Positions 11,027-19,664 are shown, numbered from the stretch's first letter. The stretch is DNA of 64,000 nt from JANLTX01 sp049840835 (GCA_049840835.1 JASGJG010000010.1:1-64000); one strand, 5' to 3'. Numbers and translations are program-made. The notes: generated by a model not told the origin, from the letters alone.

Positions 11027-12559
11027 CTATTGCACTTGCTCGATATCGCCTTCGGCCTCTACGAGCCGCTGCAGAACCTCGATAATGCTACCTGTTAGCT
11101 CCCGAACCTCTACCAGGTCCAGAGAGGCTTCCGATATCGCCGCCGAATCTTTCCCCCGAAACTCCACCGGAAGCTTGCCTACTGCGACGGAGTGACCCCA
11201 GCGTCCGTTAGCGTGAGAGGTAAATCGAAACGCCAGGAGCCAATCATCCGGTCCCTGAGCGAACACAGCGGCTCGGCATCGGAAAGGCGCAGGGGCAATG
11301 AGCCAGGAGTGAGACGTATCTGGGAAGAGTGTCAGCTCGGCAAATCGGCTATAGAAACCAACTAGCTCGGCAGGGCCTTCAAAATACGAGTCCTGGTCCT
11401 TCTCTGCCGGAGCGGGCTTTGCCGGGAAGCGAGCGGCCAGGGCATTCCAGAAAGTATCTATAGAATCTCCCTCTACCACGCTCCATCCGATATGTGGTGC
11501 AAGTCTGCCTTCTGGAGTCTGTACCACTCCCAGAAACCCAGCCAGGAGATTCATCTTCTGCTCCGGTAGTGGTGGCTCTGTCTCGAAGCGAACCGTAAAG
11601 GGGGCGCAGGAAAGTCCGGAAGGAAACGAGGCAGGCGTGATACCGATTCCATTATAGCTACTGCCGCCCTCCTGAGAGAGTGCCCAGCCAACGCGGGGAA
11701 TAGTCAGAGTGCGGTTTGGGTAGCGCTCCCCCGAGCTTTCCAGGTAAGGAAACAAGTCGGTAATCCACCCGGTTGCGACCTCCCCACCATAGGCAGAAGC
11801 GGGTTTATAGATGCTCTGCCAGAAGTCTGTATTGGGGCTGCCTTCGGCGCTCTTCACAAACTCATCGAGAATAGGGCGCAGGCGAGTCACCCAGTGGTCC
11901 AGATCGTAGCCCACGAGAGTCTCCACGCGCTGCCGAATCGAGCGCCAGTCGTCTGCAGTGCCTTTCAAAGTGACTTCCGGAATGCCGCAGATACAGACCA
12001 GCACGTAGTCAAAGTACCTTTGAAAGGTATCCATAATCGCCACTTCGCTGGCAGTGCGAATCGCGGGTGTGGTGGTAGAGAAGTTACAGACAAGAGCCGC
12101 GTGCAGTTTGGGGGAAATATACTCCCGAATACTGGCAGACCATAGCTCAATTACACCTGGCCACTTCTCTTCGGTAGGAAAAGAGAAGACCTCAACGGCC
12201 AGCTCGCGCTTACCATCGAACCCCACCAGCCTGCTGCGAAGGGCCTCAGCATTCTCCACGACATGATGCCCGAATCCCTGAGCGATTGTCAGCCAGATGT
12301 CATCGGGTGACAGAATCAGAGGCCGATGCTCGCTGAAGGCTTTATGGATAGACTCAATCAGCGGGTGGAACTCCGCTTCAGCCACCACAGAAACATCAGC
12401 ATTTGGCAGCTCAATAAACGTCCGCTCCGTGCGGCGAGTGAGCGCATTTAAAAGCGACTCCTCTTTCAGCCGGGTAGTAGCTGACTTGACAGAATCAACG
12501 GGAAAAGTAACACCATCGTTGGTGTAGGTTGTTGCAGGCTTCTTTGACCACAGGCTCAT
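11027..12559 (-). CDS. DUF4419 domain protein
   Basis: This is a cytoplasmic protein of 510 aa with no signal peptide or membrane segment. Residues about 60-100 read FHPLIESIHKAFSEHRPLIL then SPDDIWLTIAQGF, the characteristic opening of the DUF4419 family, whose biochemical role is unknown. It starts three bases after the stop of the secreted protein at 12563-13474, so the two are co-transcribed and probably translationally coupled. The C-terminal 100 residues (from about GPAELVGFYSRFAELTLFP) have lower similarity to anything I know. The frame is intact here but broken in the artefactual mirror copy. Confidence 0.8.
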   Translation of the reverse strand: MSLWSKKPATTYTNDGVTFPVDSVKSATTRLKEESLLNALTRRTERTFIELPNADVSVVAEAEFHPLIESIHKAFSEHRPLILSPDDIWLTIAQGFGHHVVENAEALRSRLVGFDGKRELAVEVFSFPTEEKWPGVIELWSASIREYISPKLHAALVCNFSTTTPAIRTASEVAIMDTFQRYFDYVLVCICGIPEVTLKGTADDWRSIRQRVETLVGYDLDHWVTRLRPILDEFVKSAEGSPNTDFWQSIYKPASAYGGEVATGWITDLFPYLESSGERYPNRTLTIPRVGWALSQEGGSSYNGIGITPASFPSGLSCAPFTVRFETEPPLPEQKMNLLAGFLGVVQTPEGRLAPHIGWSVVEGDSIDTFWNALAARFPAKPAPAEKDQDSYFEGPAELVGFYSRFAELTLFPDTSHSWLIAPAPFRCRAAVFAQGPDDWLLAFRFTSHANGRWGHSVAVGKLPVEFRGKDSAAISEASLDLVEVRELTGSIIEVLQRLVEAEGDIEQVQ

Positions 12560-12562
12560 GGC

Positions 12563-13474
12563 CTATTTTATCGGCACTTGCATTATTTTGTAGCTCTTGT
12601 GTAGCATTACATACTCTTGCGCCTGCTTGCTATCACGAAGCCGTTTGACAATGACAACATAAGAGTCTGGTAGCAGGCCAGTATATTCCTTATGCTCTCT
12701 GGTGGAGACAATCTCGTACTCTTGCAGAGTGTGTTTAACAGCGAAGTCTCCAGCAGCCTTTTGAGTTTTGTAGGTGGCGGCAACCACAAAATAGGAAGCC
12801 AGAGGGTCTACAAAACTCGAACTTTGCCACTCGTACCAGAACTCTTTCTTTTTTTCTTTGTCACCTTCAGAGACCAGTGTTCCAATTTTTAGGAAGCCAT
12901 GGGAATCTGTCTGTGTGTCAGAAAAGCTGGTGTTGAAATCTGGCTCTGCAGTATCGAAGGCGAAGGGGAACTGCTGCCGTGAGATAAGCTGAAAGTGGTC
13001 GTTCAGGGGAACCACATGCCATAGTCCCTCGTTGCCAATCTGGAAATTGAGCATCAGGACAAGGCCGCGTTTTTTGGCAGGCTCAAGCCAGCGGGCATAT
13101 ATTTCCATGGGACAGAGTTGCTGCTGGAAAACGATACTGGTACGTCGCCGTTGCATTTTTCCGGAGGACGTAAAGATATCCAGGTAGAACGGAATAGGAG
13201 GGCTAACGGCCCGCCCATCTATAAAGTAGGCGCGATTGAATCGCGTGCCCGGAGGAGCATATTCCGGCGATACATTTTTGGAAGGCACCACATACAGGTG
13301 TGCCCATGCCTCTTTTCCTTCGGAATCAGCTGGCAAACGCAAGTATTGCAGACTGATGCCTCCACGCTTCATGGTCGTTTGAATGCCAGCGGGAGCTGGA
13401 GAGAAGACTTCCCGCTGTGCCCAGCTTCGGGTTGTCAGGAGGAGAGCCAAGGCTACAAGCAGTAGAGGGGGCAT
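12563..13474 (-). CDS. Secreted protein of unknown function
   Basis: The product has 303 aa. I choose the start at 13474 because MPPLLLVALALLLTTRSWA is a typical Sec signal peptide. An in-frame start at 13537 would add 21 residues and overlap the divergent asparaginase start. The mature protein is beta-rich, with alternating aromatic and charged residues (KEFWYEWQSSSF), and I recognise no family. It is the first gene of a two-gene unit with DUF4419 and is read divergently from the asparaginase gene across a very short intergenic space. Confidence 0.65.
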   Translation of the reverse strand: MPPLLLVALALLLTTRSWAQREVFSPAPAGIQTTMKRGGISLQYLRLPADSEGKEAWAHLYVVPSKNVSPEYAPPGTRFNRAYFIDGRAVSPPIPFYLDIFTSSGKMQRRRTSIVFQQQLCPMEIYARWLEPAKKRGLVLMLNFQIGNEGLWHVVPLNDHFQLISRQQFPFAFDTAEPDFNTSFSDTQTDSHGFLKIGTLVSEGDKEKKKEFWYEWQSSSFVDPLASYFVVAATYKTQKAAGDFAVKHTLQEYEIVSTREHKEYTGLLPDSYVVIVKRLRDSKQAQEYVMLHKSYKIMQVPIK

Positions 13475-13535
13475 TCGAAAGATTCGTGTCACCTGCAGAG
13501 TATATAGGCGGCACAGGGCGGGTAAAATCGGAGGC

Positions 13536-14495
13536 ATGGTGTCAATCGGATCGAATTGTGGCGTGGCAGAGAATGTGGTGCTGGTGGTGCATGGTGGAGC
13601 GGGGCATCTCTCGCTGGAGCATCTTTCGTCTGAAGTCGAAGGTCTCTGTCGTGAGGGGCTACGCGCCGCGCTACTAGCGGGCTACCAGGTCTGGAAAGAC
13701 GGTGGTAGTGCACTGGATATTACCGAGACTGCCGTGGTGACTCTGGAGAACGATCCGCGATTCAACGCCGGGCGCGGTGCTGTCTTCAATGCCGAAGGCA
13801 AGATTGAAATGGATGCTGCGATTATGGATGGGGAAACGCGCCGTGCCGGAGCCGTGGCCGGGCTCACGCGGGTAAAGAATCCTGTTTCATTGGCCCGGCT
13901 TATAGCTGAGCAATCGCCTCATGTACTACTGGTGGGCAACGGGGCGGAGGTCTTTGCAGAGCAAGCGGGAGTGACTCTGGTAGATCCGGAGTACTTCCAT
14001 ACCCCTGACCGCTGGGAACAATTGCTACGTGCGCGGGCGAAAAACGAAATCTCTCTTTCCGAGGACAATAAGTTCGGCACAGTGGGCGCGGTGGCCCGTT
14101 GCCAGCAAAATCACCTGTCTTCGGCTACCAGTACCGGCGGCATGACGAATAAACGCTACGGTAGGGTGGGGGATTCGCCGATAATCGGGGCGGGGACGTG
14201 GGCTGAGGATAGTGCCTGCGCGATCTCTGCCACCGGGCATGGTGAGTTTTTCATCCGCCTTGGAGTGTCACACGAGATTGCGGCGCGAATGCGGTTTCTG
14301 GGCGAGAGCGTAGTAACCGCTACCAACTATCTGATCCATGAGCTGCTGAACGAGCTGGCAGGCGGGCCGGGGACCGGAGGTCTCATTGCCTTAGATGCCG
14401 CAGGGAATGCATCACTACCCTTCAATACGATGGGAATGTACCGGGGAGTCATTACCGAAAGCGGGGACATCACGGTTGCCATCTTCGAGGAATAG
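13536..14495 (+). CDS. Isoaspartyl peptidase / plant-type L-asparaginase (Ntn hydrolase)
   Basis: The enzyme of 319 aa removes isoaspartyl residues from damaged peptides or hydrolyses asparagine. It belongs to the N-terminal nucleophile hydrolases that cut themselves into two subunits. The motif VVHGGAG is at residues 17-23, NDPRFNAGRGAVF at 72-84, and the autocleavage site GTVGAVA at 181-187, with Thr182 as predicted nucleophile after cleavage between Gly181 and Thr182. STGGMTNKRYGRVGDSP follows, the usual substrate-binding stretch. The ATG at 13536 is preceded very closely by GGAGG, so a GTG three bases on is also possible. No signal peptide is seen. It is followed after 11 bases by the small secreted protein. 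Confidence 0.88.
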   Translation: MVSIGSNCGVAENVVLVVHGGAGHLSLEHLSSEVEGLCREGLRAALLAGYQVWKDGGSALDITETAVVTLENDPRFNAGRGAVFNAEGKIEMDAAIMDGETRRAGAVAGLTRVKNPVSLARLIAEQSPHVLLVGNGAEVFAEQAGVTLVDPEYFHTPDRWEQLLRARAKNEISLSEDNKFGTVGAVARCQQNHLSSATSTGGMTNKRYGRVGDSPIIGAGTWAEDSACAISATGHGEFFIRLGVSHEIAARMRFLGESVVTATNYLIHELLNELAGGPGTGGLIALDAAGNASLPFNTMGMYRGVITESGDITVAIFEE

Positions 14496-14506
14496 AGGAT
14501 CAACGC

Positions 14507-14878
14507 ATGCAGAAGGCACACTGGGGATTTATAGCGCTCGCCGCGCTGCTGATTGCGGGCGGCGCTGAGGCCAAAGACCCTGCCAAGAAGGAATCGGCAG
14601 CGAAAACCGAGGCACAGGCAGCAGGTACGGATCAGGACGGACTTAAGCCGATACGCGCAAAGATTAAGCCGCTCCGCAACGAAGTACTGGCCGCACGCCG
14701 CATCGCCGACGATAAAGCGGAAGCTCTGGCGCTTTGTAAACTGGCCGCCATCTACACCCGCATTGAAGACCGCACCGAGGCCGCCGAGCTTCTACTGCGC
14801 GCCAGTATGCTGGCCCGCCGCCTGGAAGACGCGGACCTAGGCAACAAAGTCACCCGCCAGATTCGCGATCTCTGGTAA
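14507..14878 (+). CDS. Small secreted helical (TPR-like) protein
   Basis: The product has 123 aa with a signal peptide (MQKAHWGFIALAALLIAGGAEA). An Ala/Lys-rich linker follows, then two or three amphipathic helices (KAEALALCKLAAIYTRIEDR, AAELLLRASMLARRLEDADL) that resemble a single TPR-like pair. No function can be assigned. It is co-oriented with the asparaginase gene and ends at a bidirectional terminator facing clpC. Confidence 0.7.
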   Translation: MQKAHWGFIALAALLIAGGAEAKDPAKKESAAKTEAQAAGTDQDGLKPIRAKIKPLRNEVLAARRIADDKAEALALCKLAAIYTRIEDRTEAAELLLRASMLARRLEDADLGNKVTRQIRDLW

Positions 14879-14885
14879 AACATAA

Positions 14886-14924
14886 AAAAGACGCTCCGGT
14901 GGCAATGTCACCGGGGCGTCTTTT
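14886..14924. terminator. Bidirectional rho-independent terminator
   Basis: The arms AAAAGACGC-CCGGTG and CACCGG-GCGTCTTTT flank a short loop and give A and T runs on both sides. The hairpin lies between the stops of the small secreted protein (plus strand) and clpC (minus strand) and should serve both. It is the end of the heat-shock operon. Confidence 0.88.
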
Positions 14925-14928
14925 GTTT

Positions 14929-17388
14929 TTACGCCGCCAGGACCTCGTCTAGCTTGCCCAAACCACCGGGGCCGCCTCCGGGAACTACCAGACGTGGCAC
15001 CAGGGTGCCAGTTTTGATGTCCAGGTCCACCTGTACTGTATCGCCTTCACCGAACTCCTTGCGCAGGATTCCGCTGGCAATTGGGTTCTCTACCAGCTTC
15101 TGAATCGTGCGACGCAGAGGTCGTGCGCCATAGAGCGGGTCGTAACCCACTTCTGCCAGCTTGTTCTTCGCGGCATCCGTGACCTGAAGCGCGATATTGC
15201 GCTCGTTCAGTGCGCGTGCCGTTCGGGCAAGTAGAAGATCCACAATCTTCGCCAGCTCGTTTTTCTCTAGAGCATGGAAGACAATAGTCTCATCGATACG
15301 GTTCAACAGCTCAGGCCGCAGATACTTCTTCAGCTCCGCCAGCGCCACTGGCTCCGGATCTTTGCCCATAGCCGTGGCCTCTTGAATCTGCGCCGCACCG
15401 ATATTGCTAGTCATTAGAATCACTGTGTTCTTGAAGTTCACCACACGGCCCTGACCATCCGTTAATCGACCATCATCTAAGACCTGCAGCAGCACGTTCC
15501 AGACTTCCGGGTGCGCCTTCTCGATTTCGTCTAAGAGAATCACACGATAGGGGCGGCGCCGTACGGACTCGGTAAGTTGCCCACCCTCTTCGTAGCCTAC
15601 GTAACCAGGAGGTGCCCCAATAAGCCGCGCCACAGAATGCTTCTCACCGTACTCGCTCATGTCGATGCGGACAAGGGCATGTTCATCATCAAATAAGAAC
15701 TCGGCCAGAGCCTTGGCTAGCTCTGTCTTACCCACACCTGTCGGGCCTAAGAACAGGAAGCTGCCAATAGGCCGATGTGGGTCAGAGAGCCCGGCTCGGC
15801 TTCGGCGAATCGCCTCAGCCACGGCGTCTATGGCTTTATTCTGCCCGATGACCCGCTCATGCAGGTGGGACTCCAGGTTCAGCAGACGCTCGGCCTCACC
15901 GGTGAACATCTTATCAATGGGAATACCGGTAATGCGGCTGATAACCTCCGCGATATCCCGCTCATCGACTACCGAGTCATGCCCGGTGGTTTTCTCCCAG
16001 AGTTCCCGCGCATGCTTGAACTCGTTGCGTAGTGCCGTTTCCTGCTTCTGAATTTCAGCGGCCCGTGCATAGTCACGCGCCTCTGCGGCGGCCAAACCTT
16101 CGCCTACTAAGCGCTCCAATTCGGTTTCCTGGTTACGTAGCTCTGCAGGCAGCGCTGATAGGGCGATACGCACTTTGGCCGAGGCTTCATCGATTAAGTC
16201 GATGGCTTTGTCCGGCAGGAACCGCTCGGTCACATAGCGTGCCGAGAGCTTCACGGCGGCATCCAGCGCCCCATCCGTCAACTTGACCTTATGGTGCGCC
16301 TCATAACGAGGTCGCAAGCCCTGGAGAATCGCAATCGCGTCTTCAATAGACGGTTCGCCCACGAACACCGGCTGGAACCGACGCTCCAGGGCGGCGTCTT
16401 TCTCCACGTTTTTACGGTATTCATCTAGCGTCGTGGCGCCCACACACTGCAACTCGCCACGAGCCAGCGCAGGCTTGAGCAGGTTGCTCGCATCCATCGC
16501 GCCCTCGGCAGCACCGGCACCCACCACAGTGTGCAATTCGTCGATAAAGAGCACCACCTGACCGGCGGCACGCTTTACCTCGTCCATAACACCCTTCAGG
16601 CGCTCCTCGAACTCACCACGGAACTTGGCTCCGGCAACCATAGCGCCTAAATCTAGCGCTAGGACCGACTTACCTCGCAGGGTCTCAGGCACATCACCCG
16701 CTACTATCTTCTGAGCCAGTCCTTCAACAATCGCGGTCTTACCCACACCGGGATCACCAATGAGCACTGGGTTGTTCTTGGTACGTCGAGAGAGGACTTG
16801 AATCGTGCGGGTAATCTCTTCATCACGCCCAATCACCGGGTCCAGCTTACCTTCGCGGGCTGCCTGGGTGAGGTCACGGGAGTACTTCTGAAGGACCTGA
16901 TACTTCTCTTCTGCCTGCGCGGAGTCCGACCGAGCGGACCCGCGAAGTTGTGCCAGTGCCCGGTAGACCCGCTCCTCATCGATATGGAAGCTGGTGAGTA
17001 TGCGCGAGGCCGGGGCATCGTCGGTCTTTAAAATACCGAGTAGCAGGTGCTCCACGCCCACATAGACATCTTTAAGCCGCTTGGCTTCGTTTTCTGCGGT
17101 GTCCAATGTGCGTTTACCACGCGGGGTAATAAACACCTGATCGCCACCGGAACCAGGGTTGGTAGTGCCTATCTTGGGAATCCGTGCCAGTTCTTCTTCT
17201 ACCCGCCGGATAATGGCGGGCAGGTCTGCACCAATTCGGCTGACTATCTGGCTCCCCAGACCGTCTTCTTGCTCTAAGAGCGCGAGCAGAATATGCTCGG
17301 CATCTAGCTGATTCTGTCGGTAGCGGCGCAGGATATCCTGGCTGGCGCTCAGTACGTCTCTGGCACGCTCTGTGTAATTCTCAAACAT
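14929..17388 (-). CDS. clpC: Clp ATPase, ClpC-type AAA+ unfoldase
   Basis: The HSP100 ATPase of 819 aa unfolds damaged proteins. Two Clp N repeats occupy about residues 1-150. AAA module 1 has Walker A GDPGVGKT near 215. A short middle segment (about 425-470, AEARDYARAAEIQKQETALR) is ClpC-like and far shorter than the long ClpB coiled coil. AAA module 2 has Walker A GPTGVGKT near 550 and the ClpB-D2-small domain at the end. After the second sensor (MTSNIGAAQIQ) the usual ClpP-docking loop of form Val/Ile-Gly-Phe/Leu is not obvious; the position reads AMGKDPE. It is the last gene of the heat-shock operon, about 290 bases after hspR. AGGAGG lies 13 bases before the ATG. Confidence 0.93.
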   Translation of the reverse strand: MFENYTERARDVLSASQDILRRYRQNQLDAEHILLALLEQEDGLGSQIVSRIGADLPAIIRRVEEELARIPKIGTTNPGSGGDQVFITPRGKRTLDTAENEAKRLKDVYVGVEHLLLGILKTDDAPASRILTSFHIDEERVYRALAQLRGSARSDSAQAEEKYQVLQKYSRDLTQAAREGKLDPVIGRDEEITRTIQVLSRRTKNNPVLIGDPGVGKTAIVEGLAQKIVAGDVPETLRGKSVLALDLGAMVAGAKFRGEFEERLKGVMDEVKRAAGQVVLFIDELHTVVGAGAAEGAMDASNLLKPALARGELQCVGATTLDEYRKNVEKDAALERRFQPVFVGEPSIEDAIAILQGLRPRYEAHHKVKLTDGALDAAVKLSARYVTERFLPDKAIDLIDEASAKVRIALSALPAELRNQETELERLVGEGLAAAEARDYARAAEIQKQETALRNEFKHARELWEKTTGHDSVVDERDIAEVISRITGIPIDKMFTGEAERLLNLESHLHERVIGQNKAIDAVAEAIRRSRAGLSDPHRPIGSFLFLGPTGVGKTELAKALAEFLFDDEHALVRIDMSEYGEKHSVARLIGAPPGYVGYEEGGQLTESVRRRPYRVILLDEIEKAHPEVWNVLLQVLDDGRLTDGQGRVVNFKNTVILMTSNIGAAQIQEATAMGKDPEPVALAELKKYLRPELLNRIDETIVFHALEKNELAKIVDLLLARTARALNERNIALQVTDAAKNKLAEVGYDPLYGARPLRRTIQKLVENPIASGILRKEFGEGDTVQVDLDIKTGTLVPRLVVPGGGPGGLGKLDEVLAA

Positions 17389-17416
17389 CTCCCTTTACAT
17401 CCCTCCTAATTTAATA

Positions 17417-17657
17417 GCCATCTCCCTTGAGTGCCCACTGTGTGGGCCTCGTCCCTCTTCCCGTTCTCGCTCCTTCGTCGCTGGAAGAGGGAAAATCAGC
17501 GCTTACCTAAAACACAATAGCTTGCTTCTGGCGGAGTGCTTTGCCGAAGGCTTGTGTTCTTTGTAGCAGTTGAGGTGTGTTATCCCTCTTCCAGGGAGCT
17601 TGCGACCGATACTGGGAAGAGGGACGAAAGCGCGAAGCGCGCTTCAAGGGAGATGGC
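17417..17657. repeat. MITE-like nested inverted repeat between hspR and clpC
   Basis: This 241-base element has 14-bp perfect terminal inverted repeats (GCCATCTCCCTTGA at 17417-17430 and its complement at 17644-17657). Inside lies a second, imperfect inverted pair (17451-17492 with 17584-17625), each half of which itself folds (CCCTCTTCC with GGAAGAGGG). It contains no reading frame of note. It fills the unusually long hspR-clpC gap, and transcripts from the operon must read through it. It looks like a miniature non-autonomous element or a large RNA hairpin. Confidence 0.6.
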
Positions 17658-17680
17658 CGAAATAGGCCCTTTAGGGCCTA

Positions 17681-17994
17681 CTACGCCCCCGCTGTACGTA
17701 GCTCTTCCAGCTCCCCTTGAAGCTGCTCAATCTTTTCCAGCAGGCTTAGAATCACTTCCACCCCCGCTAAATTCACACCCATTTCCTGAGTCAGGCGCTG
17801 AATCTGTCGTACACGCTCTATATCCCTCTCCGAATACAGGCGGTTCTTGCCCACGCGCTGCGGAGAGACCAGGCCCATACGCTCATACATACGGAGCGTT
17901 TGTCGATGATCGGGTCCTCCGGCCGCTCGATGCGGACGAGGCGTGCGGCAATACTGATTGTATAGAGCGGCTCGTGTCCTGTTCGCATCCCCAT
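17681..17994 (-). CDS. hspR: HspR, MerR-family heat-shock repressor (N-terminus garbled)
   Basis: HspR represses the dnaK operon and typically uses DnaK as co-repressor. The part from TLRMYERMGLVSPQRVG (about 17893 downward) through RLYSERDIERVRQIQRL to NLAGVEVILSLLE and a C-terminal coiled coil is a clear MerR/HspR domain. The N-terminal part starts at ATG 17994, just 6 bases after the dnaJ stop, and reads MGMRTGHEPLYTISIAARLV, which also matches HspR. Between AARLV and QTLR there are about 41 bases where HspR proteins need about 21, so the frame is lost at 17893-17935. I take this as an assembly error inside the helix-turn-helix, although a real mutation cannot be excluded. Confidence 0.82.
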
Positions 17995-18000
17995 TTCGGC

Positions 18001-18988
18001 CTAACTTTCTAGCGCTGCCAGTTTGGTAAATAGCTCCCGCTGGCGGTCGCTAAGAGTCTTTGGAACGGTTATCTTCACACGGGCAAACAAATCGCCGTGG
18101 CCACCGCCTTTGAGTTTTGGCATTCCCTGGCCGCTCAGGCGCAGAGATTGACCACTTTGAGTTCCTGCGGGAATCCGCGCAGTCAGGCGCTTGCCGCCTA
18201 CGGTGGGCACGGAGACTTCACCGCCCAGAATCGCCGTGAGATAGGTCACTGGGGCGTCTACATACAGATCGTCGCCACGACGTTCAAAGGTACTGTGATG
18301 TCGAACCCGAATCGTCAGGTGCAAGTCGCCACCGTTGATACCCTGGCCGCTGAGGCGCAGCTTCTGGCCGTCACCAATACCCGCCGGGATTTTCACTTCC
18401 ACGCGGCGATTGGTTTCGGCAGGAGCGCCCCGGCCTGGATCATAGCGTCCGGCAGGAATAGAGAGCGAGAGCGCGCGGCTGGTGCCATGAAAGGCATCTT
18501 CCAGCGTAATGGTCAGCTCGTGCTCAATATCTTGAGTCGTCTGGCGAGGTGCCCCACCAAAACCGCTGGCCTTGCCACCGCCTCCGAAGCCATCCATATC
18601 TCCGAACAGGGAGCGCAGCATCTCTTCCAACCCGCCGCCACCCATACCGTTGAACTCCACACGGGTGCCACCGGGGAAGCCGCCTGCACCACCAGCGCCA
18701 GGGAATCCCCCGAAGCCACCGCCGGGAAATCCACCGTTGGCTTCTGCCTGGGAATAGGCTTTCCACTGGTCACCGTACTGGTCGTACTTCTTACGCTTAT
18801 CGGCGTCAGAGAGGACCTCGTAGGCTTCCGATACTTCTTTGAACTTGTCCTCGGCGGACTTATCCCCTGGATTCACATCGAGGGTGGTACTTGCGGGCCA
18901 GCTTGCGGTAAGCCGACTTGATCTCCTTCTCGGGGGCCGTTTTCGCCACGCCGAGAGTGGCGTAGTAATCTTTATAGCTCGGTCCCAT
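18001..18988 (-). CDS. dnaJ: DnaJ/CbpA-type Hsp40 co-chaperone, one-base frameshift
   Basis: The J-protein stimulates the DnaK ATPase and delivers substrates. The J domain reads YKDYYATLGVAKTAPEKEIK then AYRKLARKYHP, after which HPD should follow; one extra base at about 18880-18884 shifts the frame. Reading resumes in frame as NPGDKSAEDKFKEVSEAYEV. A Gly/Phe-rich linker follows and then the C-terminal substrate domains (RVEVKIPAGIGDGQKLRLSG). There is no cysteine zinc-finger region, so this is a type B (CbpA-like) protein of about 328 aa. Start ATG 18988, with AGGAAA about 12 bases upstream. It lies between hsp20 and hspR in the operon. Confidence 0.87.
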
Positions 18989-19112
18989 TGTGTCTTCGTT
19001 TCCTGGTTTCATCGGCTGGCCCGGAGAGGACCAGTCTGCGGAGAAGCGCACCTCCAGCCCGGCAGACACACCGAAAGATTCGGGGCCAGTCCGGAGGGCT
19101 GCTTATTTGGTA

Positions 19113-19137
19113 GGCCGGCCCTTTCCGGGTCCGGCCC
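19113..19137. terminator. Hairpin between hsp20 and dnaJ
   Basis: GGCCGGCCC and GGGTCCGGCC around a TTTCC loop form a GC-rich stem just after the hsp20 stop, with no T-run on the minus strand. It could dampen read-through into dnaJ or protect the upstream mRNA. It is not a strong intrinsic terminator. Confidence 0.4.
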
Positions 19138-19145
19138 TCAGGTTC

Positions 19146-19580
19146 TTACCCTGCTATGACTTGTACTTTGCGAGGCTTCGTTTCCTCGGATTTGGGTAGG
19201 ACGATTTCGAGGATGCCGTCGCGGTAGTTGGCGCTGACCTTGTCGATCTGAATTGGAGTAGCCAGCGTAAAGCTGCGCGAGAACTTGCCATAGCGGCGCT
19301 CGATGCGGACGAAGTTATCCTTCTTGTCTTCGCTCTCGAACTTGCGCTCACCCCGCAGTGTCAGGGTCTCGCCGGAAAGCTCGATGTCGATGTCATCGCG
19401 AGACATTCCTGGAACCTCGGCACGCACATACAGCGCGTCTTCGGTCTCCGCTACATCTACGGCAGGTGCCCAGCTACGGTCCGCACGGCTATCCGTGGAC
19501 TGTGCACCCTCGAAAAGCCGGTTCAGGTCGTTGTGCAGGCGCTCCATCTCACGGAGCGGGTCAAAGCGTACCAGTTGCAT
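19146..19580 (-). CDS. hsp20: Small heat-shock protein Hsp20 (alpha-crystallin family)
   Basis: This ATP-independent holdase of 144 aa binds unfolding proteins and hands them to DnaK. The alpha-crystallin domain runs from about residue 40 (APAVDVAETEDALYVRAEVP) through LTLRGERK to YRDGILEIVLPKSE near the C-terminus; the short tail PRKVQVIAG follows. The N-terminus (MQLVRFDPLREMERLHNDLN) is typical. The SD AGGAG is 9 bases before the ATG. It lies directly downstream of dnaK, in the place where grpE is often found. Confidence 0.93.
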   Translation of the reverse strand: MQLVRFDPLREMERLHNDLNRLFEGAQSTDSRADRSWAPAVDVAETEDALYVRAEVPGMSRDDIDIELSGETLTLRGERKFESEDKKDNFVRIERRYGKFSRSFTLATPIQIDKVSANYRDGILEIVLPKSEETKPRKVQVIAG

Positions 19581-19616
19581 GATTTTGTTTCTCCTAATCT
19601 TTCCTTACTTCTTTTG

Positions 19617-19653
19617 ATCCCCCCGTCCCGCCGCAGGCGGACAGGACGGGGGA
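19617..19653. terminator. Stem-loop between dnaK and hsp20
   Basis: ATCCCCCGTCC and GGACGGGGGAT (with one extra C) close a hairpin that contains a smaller CCGCC/GGCGG stem. It sits in the 84-base gap after the dnaK stop. With no clear T-run it may be an mRNA-stabilising or attenuating hairpin that sets the ratio of DnaK to downstream genes. The adjoining string GGGGGATAGGGGCC resembles one end of the repeat at 26231-26407. Confidence 0.4.
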
Positions 19654-19664
19654 TAGGGGCCTTC

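Larger units (their letters stand above)
8455..16802. repeat. Right arm of inverted repeat, the genuine contig sequence
   Basis: This is the arm continuous with the rest of the window, because clpC runs on to 17388 without interruption. Its reading frames are mostly intact from about 10.2 kb onward. Between 8455 and about 10200 it also carries indels, as expected for the thinly covered end of a contig. Confidence 0.93.

Noticed and set aside
1..16802. Hairpin telomere or inverted gene amplification explaining the palindrome
   Set aside because: The centre contains synthetic barcode and adapter sequence in mirror order; a telomere loop or recombination joint would not.
14929..17388. ClpB disaggregase
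   Set aside because: The middle domain is about 45-50 residues, far shorter than the ClpB coiled coil, and there are two ClpC-like N repeats; named ClpC-type despite the doubtful ClpP loop.
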